DNA of 64,000 nucleotides. Origin: UBA6814 sp040753075. Its GTDB lineage: Bacteria; Desulfobacterota; Desulfovibrionia; Desulfovibrionales; Desulfovibrionaceae. Where the stretch lies: positions 9,223-73,222 of the forward strand of contig JBFMHA010000012.1 of NCBI GenBank assembly GCA_040753075.1, in the 5' to 3' direction. Position numbers and translations under genes: made by a program. Positions 61,502-64,000 of this stretch are shown piece by piece (the stretch's first letter is position 1; every line of letters starts with the position of its first letter). The notes beneath the pieces are model-generated. The model had not been told where the DNA came from and ran no database searches. It worked only from the letters and a program-made list of their open reading frames with translations.

Positions 61502-62260
61502 TCAGGGCTCCCCGTCCCGGTCCTTCCCCCGCGCGCGATCCGCCACCCAGCGCACCTGGCGGCACACCCCCATGAGCAGGTTGAACTCCCCGCGCCGCAG
61601 CCCCATCCGGCCCAGCAGCCGCCGCACCGGCAGCATCCAGTAGTCCGGATTCTCGGGCCGCAGGTAGTCGATGTCCGCCAGCATCTGCTGCAGGGCGGCG
61701 AAGAGCATCTCCTGCTCGGCATGGGTGGCCAGCCGGTCCTTGCAGCGGCCTCCGGGCGCGTAGGGCCGCTCCCGAACCGCGCCCGCCACCTCGTAGAGCA
61801 GGAGGAGCACTGACTGGGCCAGGTTCAGGGAACTGGCCTCGGGGACCGTGGGGATGTTCACCAGCCCCTGGCAGAGCTCCACCTCGGCATTGGACAGGCC
61901 CCGGTCCTCGGAGCCGAACACCAGGGCCACCCGGCCGCCCTCGGCCAGCCGGGCCGCCGCCTCGGGGCCGGCCTGGGCCGGGGTGAAGAGGCCCCTCCGC
62001 CACCCGCCGGTGCGGGCCGTGGCGCCGAAGGCGTAGGTGAACCCGGCCAGGGCCGCGGCCAGGTCGTCGAATATCTCCATGCGGCGCAGAATGTCCGCGC
62101 CCTTGGGAGTGGCCAGGGGCAGGGCCTTGTCCTCCTCCCAGCGCTCGGGCGCCACCAGGACGAGGCGCGAACACCCGAAGTTGGCGCAGGCCCGGGCCGC
62201 GGCCCCGATGTTCTCCGGGAAGCGAGGCCGGACCAGGACAACGGCGACGTTGTCGAGCAT
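61502..62260 (-). CDS. trmJ: tRNA 2'-O-methyltransferase TrmJ-like (SPOUT family)
   Basis: A 252-residue SpoU/TrmH-superfamily methyltransferase. Motif 1 is VRPRFPENIGAAARACANFG, motif 2 LVFGSEDRGLSNAEV, motif 3 IPTVPEASSLNLAQSVLLLLYE. This arrangement is that of TrmJ, which methylates position 32 of tRNAs. A C-terminal helical part (about 165-250) matches the TrmJ extension. It starts 13 bases downstream of ychF on the same strand. Confidence 0.9.
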   Translation of the reverse strand: MLDNVAVVLVRPRFPENIGAAARACANFGCSRLVLVAPERWEEDKALPLATPKGADILRRMEIFDDLAAALAGFTYAFGATARTGGWRRGLFTPAQAGPEAAARLAEGGRVALVFGSEDRGLSNAEVELCQGLVNIPTVPEASSLNLAQSVLLLLYEVAGAVRERPYAPGGRCKDRLATHAEQEMLFAALQQMLADIDYLRPENPDYWMLPVRRLLGRMGLRRGEFNLLMGVCRQVRWVADRARGKDRDGEP

Positions 62261-62273
62261 GGAAACCCCGCGC

Positions 62274-63284
62274 CTAGACGTTGAACCTGAACTCCACGAT
62301 GTCGCCGTCCTGGATCAGGTAGGTCTTGCCCTCCAGGCGGTAGAGGCCCAGCTCCTTGGCCCGCTTGAAATCCTTGGCCTTGAGGAAGTCCTCCCAGCCC
62401 AGCACCTCGGCCCGGATGAAGCCCTTCTGGATGTCCGAGTGGATGACCCCTGCGGCCTCGGGCGCGGTGCTGCCGCCGCGCACGGCCCAGGCCCGCACCT
62501 CCTTGTCGCCGGCGGTGAGGAAGGTGATGAGGCCCAGGAGGTCGTAGGTGCTCTTGATGATGCGGTCCAGGGCAGATCCGGTCAGACCCAGGTCCGCCAG
62601 GAAGGCGGCCCGCTCGGCCGGGTCGGCGATGTCGGCCAGTTCCGCCTCCAGCTTGGCGGACACCGCCACGTGGGCCATGCCGGCCCGCTCCTCGGGCAGG
62701 ACGAAGGAGCCCACCGCGTCCTCGGCCAGGTTCCAGGCGTAGAGCACCGGTTTGGCGGACAGGAAGCGGAAGCCGCGAAGTTCGTGCGCCAGGGACAGTT
62801 CAGGGTCCTCGCGCAGGGGCTTCTCGGACTCCAGCCAGGCGTGGGCCCGGGTCAGGTACTCCTCTTCCTTGGGGTTCACCAGGTCCCGGGTCTTGCGCTT
62901 GTCCAGGGCGATGCGCTCCAGCCGCTTCTCGGCCACGGCCAGGTCCGAGACCAGCAGGTCCGCCTCCACGGCCGAGAGCTGCTCCGCCGGGTCGTTCAGG
63001 CCGGAGAAGGCGTCCAGCACCGCCAGCAGGCAATCATAGGGCCGTATCTCGTTGAGGATGCGCTCGCCCAGGCCCTGGCCCTTGCCGCCGCCCCCAGGGA
63101 TGTCCAGGTACTCGATTTCCGAATAGGTGGTCTTCTTGGGGTTGTACAGGGCCACCAGGGGATCGAGCCGGGGTTCGGGCACCTTGACCATGGCCCGGGC
63201 GCCCGCGGCCGCGGCCGGGCCGGCCAGGGCGGTGAACAGGCTGGTCTTGCCGCAGCCGGCAAAACCGAAAATGGCGGTCTTCAT
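62274..63284 (-). CDS. ychF: YchF-type P-loop ATPase/GTPase
   Basis: A 336-residue Obg-family protein, shorter than the usual 363. The Walker A loop is GFAGCGKTS near residue 8, the G3 region EYLDIPG is near residue 59, and the base-specificity region is AWNLAED instead of NKxD, as in ATP-preferring YchF. The C-terminal TGS-like domain has GVIHSDIQKGFIRAEV. YchF binds ribosomes and responds to oxidative stress. The ATG at 63284 with GAGGTACACG is the one directly before the P-loop strand. Confidence 0.92.
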   Translation of the reverse strand: MKTAIFGFAGCGKTSLFTALAGPAAAAGARAMVKVPEPRLDPLVALYNPKKTTYSEIEYLDIPGGGGKGQGLGERILNEIRPYDCLLAVLDAFSGLNDPAEQLSAVEADLLVSDLAVAEKRLERIALDKRKTRDLVNPKEEEYLTRAHAWLESEKPLREDPELSLAHELRGFRFLSAKPVLYAWNLAEDAVGSFVLPEERAGMAHVAVSAKLEAELADIADPAERAAFLADLGLTGSALDRIIKSTYDLLGLITFLTAGDKEVRAWAVRGGSTAPEAAGVIHSDIQKGFIRAEVLGWEDFLKAKDFKRAKELGLYRLEGKTYLIQDGDIVEFRFNV

Positions 63285-63373
63285 CGTGTACCTCGCGTGG
63301 ACTCCGGGAAATTCCCCCGTACCGCTTTTCACCGACCCTGTCCAAGGCCGGGAAGGCTTGGGGCTCCTCCGGG

Positions 63374-63405
63374 AAAAAACAGGGCGGGCCCGCGCGGGCC
63401 CGCCC
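63374..63405 (-). terminator. Intrinsic terminator of jag
   Basis: A perfect 24-bp palindrome (63382-63405, GGGCGGGCCCGC mirrored) is followed on the minus strand by TG and six T residues. It starts 21 bases after the jag stop and separates jag from ychF. Confidence 0.85.
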
Positions 63406-63426
63406 CGGTGAAGTCAGCGGCTGCGG

Positions 63427-64000
63427 CTACTCGCCGCGCTTGGGAGAGATGAGGACCCGCTTGAGCGGGCCGTCGCCCTTGGACCGGGTGGAGACCTCGG
63501 GATCCTCCTGCAGGGCCAGGTGGATGATCCGGCGGTGGTAGGAGGACAGGGGACGGGTGCTCTGGGTGCGCCCCTCCTCCTTGGCCGTGGCCGCCATCTC
63601 CAGGGCCATCTGGCGCAGTTGCTCGTCCTGCTGCTCGCGGAACTCGCCGGCGTCCAGATGGATGCGCACCGCCGCCCCGGTGAGCCGGGCCACCATGCGG
63701 TTGACCAGGTACTGCAGGGAGGACATGGTGGAGCCGTCCTTGCCGATGAGCAGTTCGGCCTCGGCCCCGGCGTCCACGAAGACCTTCACCCGGCCGGGTT
63801 CGTGCTCCAGGGTGAGAGGCGCGCCGGGGCACAGGGGCTCCACCAGCCTGGCCACCACCTCCCGGGTCTTGTCCAGCACGACCTGCGGGTCGTAGTCCGC
63901 GGACAGGGACCGGGCCGGCTCCTCGGCCTCGTGGTTCTCGGGCTTGCGCCGGGGCTCGGGCCGGCGCTGCCGGCCCTGGCCGCCCTGCCGCTGGCCGCGC
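63427..64000 (-). CDS. jag: Jag/KhpB RNA-binding protein (5' end outside the window)
   Basis: Partial: the frame is open to the window edge, giving at least 191 residues. From the C-terminus back there is an R3H domain (SYHRRIIH with the Arg-x3-His core), a KH-II domain (ELLIGKDGSTMSSLQYLVNRMVAR), and upstream a Gly/Gln/Arg-rich then Glu-rich low-complexity linker. The missing N-terminus should hold the Jag-N domain. KhpB binds RNA and acts with the YidC insertase, normally the adjacent upstream gene. Strong terminator downstream. Confidence 0.9.
   Translation of the reverse strand, partial: RGQRQGGQGRQRRPEPRRKPENHEAEEPARSLSADYDPQVVLDKTREVVARLVEPLCPGAPLTLEHEPGRVKVFVDAGAEAELLIGKDGSTMSSLQYLVNRMVARLTGAAVRIHLDAGEFREQQDEQLRQMALEMAATAKEEGRTQSTRPLSSYHRRIIHLALQEDPEVSTRSKGDGPLKRVLISPKRGE

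Overview
The window is a high-GC stretch (well above 60% by eye) of a Gram-negative bacterial chromosome. The housekeeping set (lepA-lepB, an acetyl-CoA synthetase next to a LytTR regulator, gltX beside a NifU-type scaffold, valS, a cobA-hemD fusion, purN, an AMMECR1 protein, HU, trmJ-ychF, jag) and the general protein style suggest a sulfate-reducing deltaproteobacterium, probably Desulfovibrionaceae. That assignment is inference. I see no rRNA or tRNA gene, CRISPR array, transposase or integrase.

Layout. 1-9.5 kb: lepA-lepB; a LytTR protein with a degenerate receiver followed by acs; a membrane-anchored SGNH protein; a persulfide-dioxygenase-like protein with two rhodanese domains; a tandem UspA protein. 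9.5-13.6 kb: two GT4 glycosyltransferases, a TetR regulator and an AI-2E-type permease. 13.7-22.2 kb (minus strand): a tightly packed operon with a KASIII enzyme, an acyl carrier protein, a ceramidase-like hydrolase, a GT4 enzyme and WbpI, a WbpB-WbpD fusion and WbpE. The last three are the UDP-GlcNAcA to UDP-ManNAc(3NAc)A branch. 22.2-36.1 kb: a lone GNAT gene on the plus strand, then a long minus-strand operon. In transcription order it holds LegB, LegG, LegI, PtmE, LegF, an N-acetyl sugar amidotransferase with HisF and HisH, a B12/radical-SAM enzyme, a probable GT-B glycosyltransferase, APS kinase and an asparagine-synthetase-like protein. 36.3-52.0 kb (minus strand): a second long operon. 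It starts with a winged-helix regulator and carries all six pseudaminic acid steps (PseB, C, H, G, I, F), plus an aldo/keto reductase, a class III aminotransferase, a large unrecognised protein, an ATP-grasp enzyme, a LeuA-like enzyme, a PIG-L deacetylase, a short LegC remnant and an ABC exporter. 52.1-64 kb: housekeeping genes again.

The roughly 42-kb centre is therefore a surface-glycan or flagellin-glycan island between housekeeping blocks. It encodes two nonulosonic acid pathways in tandem, one complete (pseudaminic) and one nearly complete (legionaminic-type). It also encodes an acetamidino-forming module, a diacetamido-uronic acid branch, and accessory enzymes that look able to make unusual acyl or methyl decorations. 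The two nonulosonate operons each begin with almost the same 22-bp box overlapping a TTGACA -35 element. One copy lies directly before the winged-helix regulator gene, which suggests one regulator controls both pathways. The legionaminic aminotransferase LegC survives only as an 85-residue N-terminal fragment.
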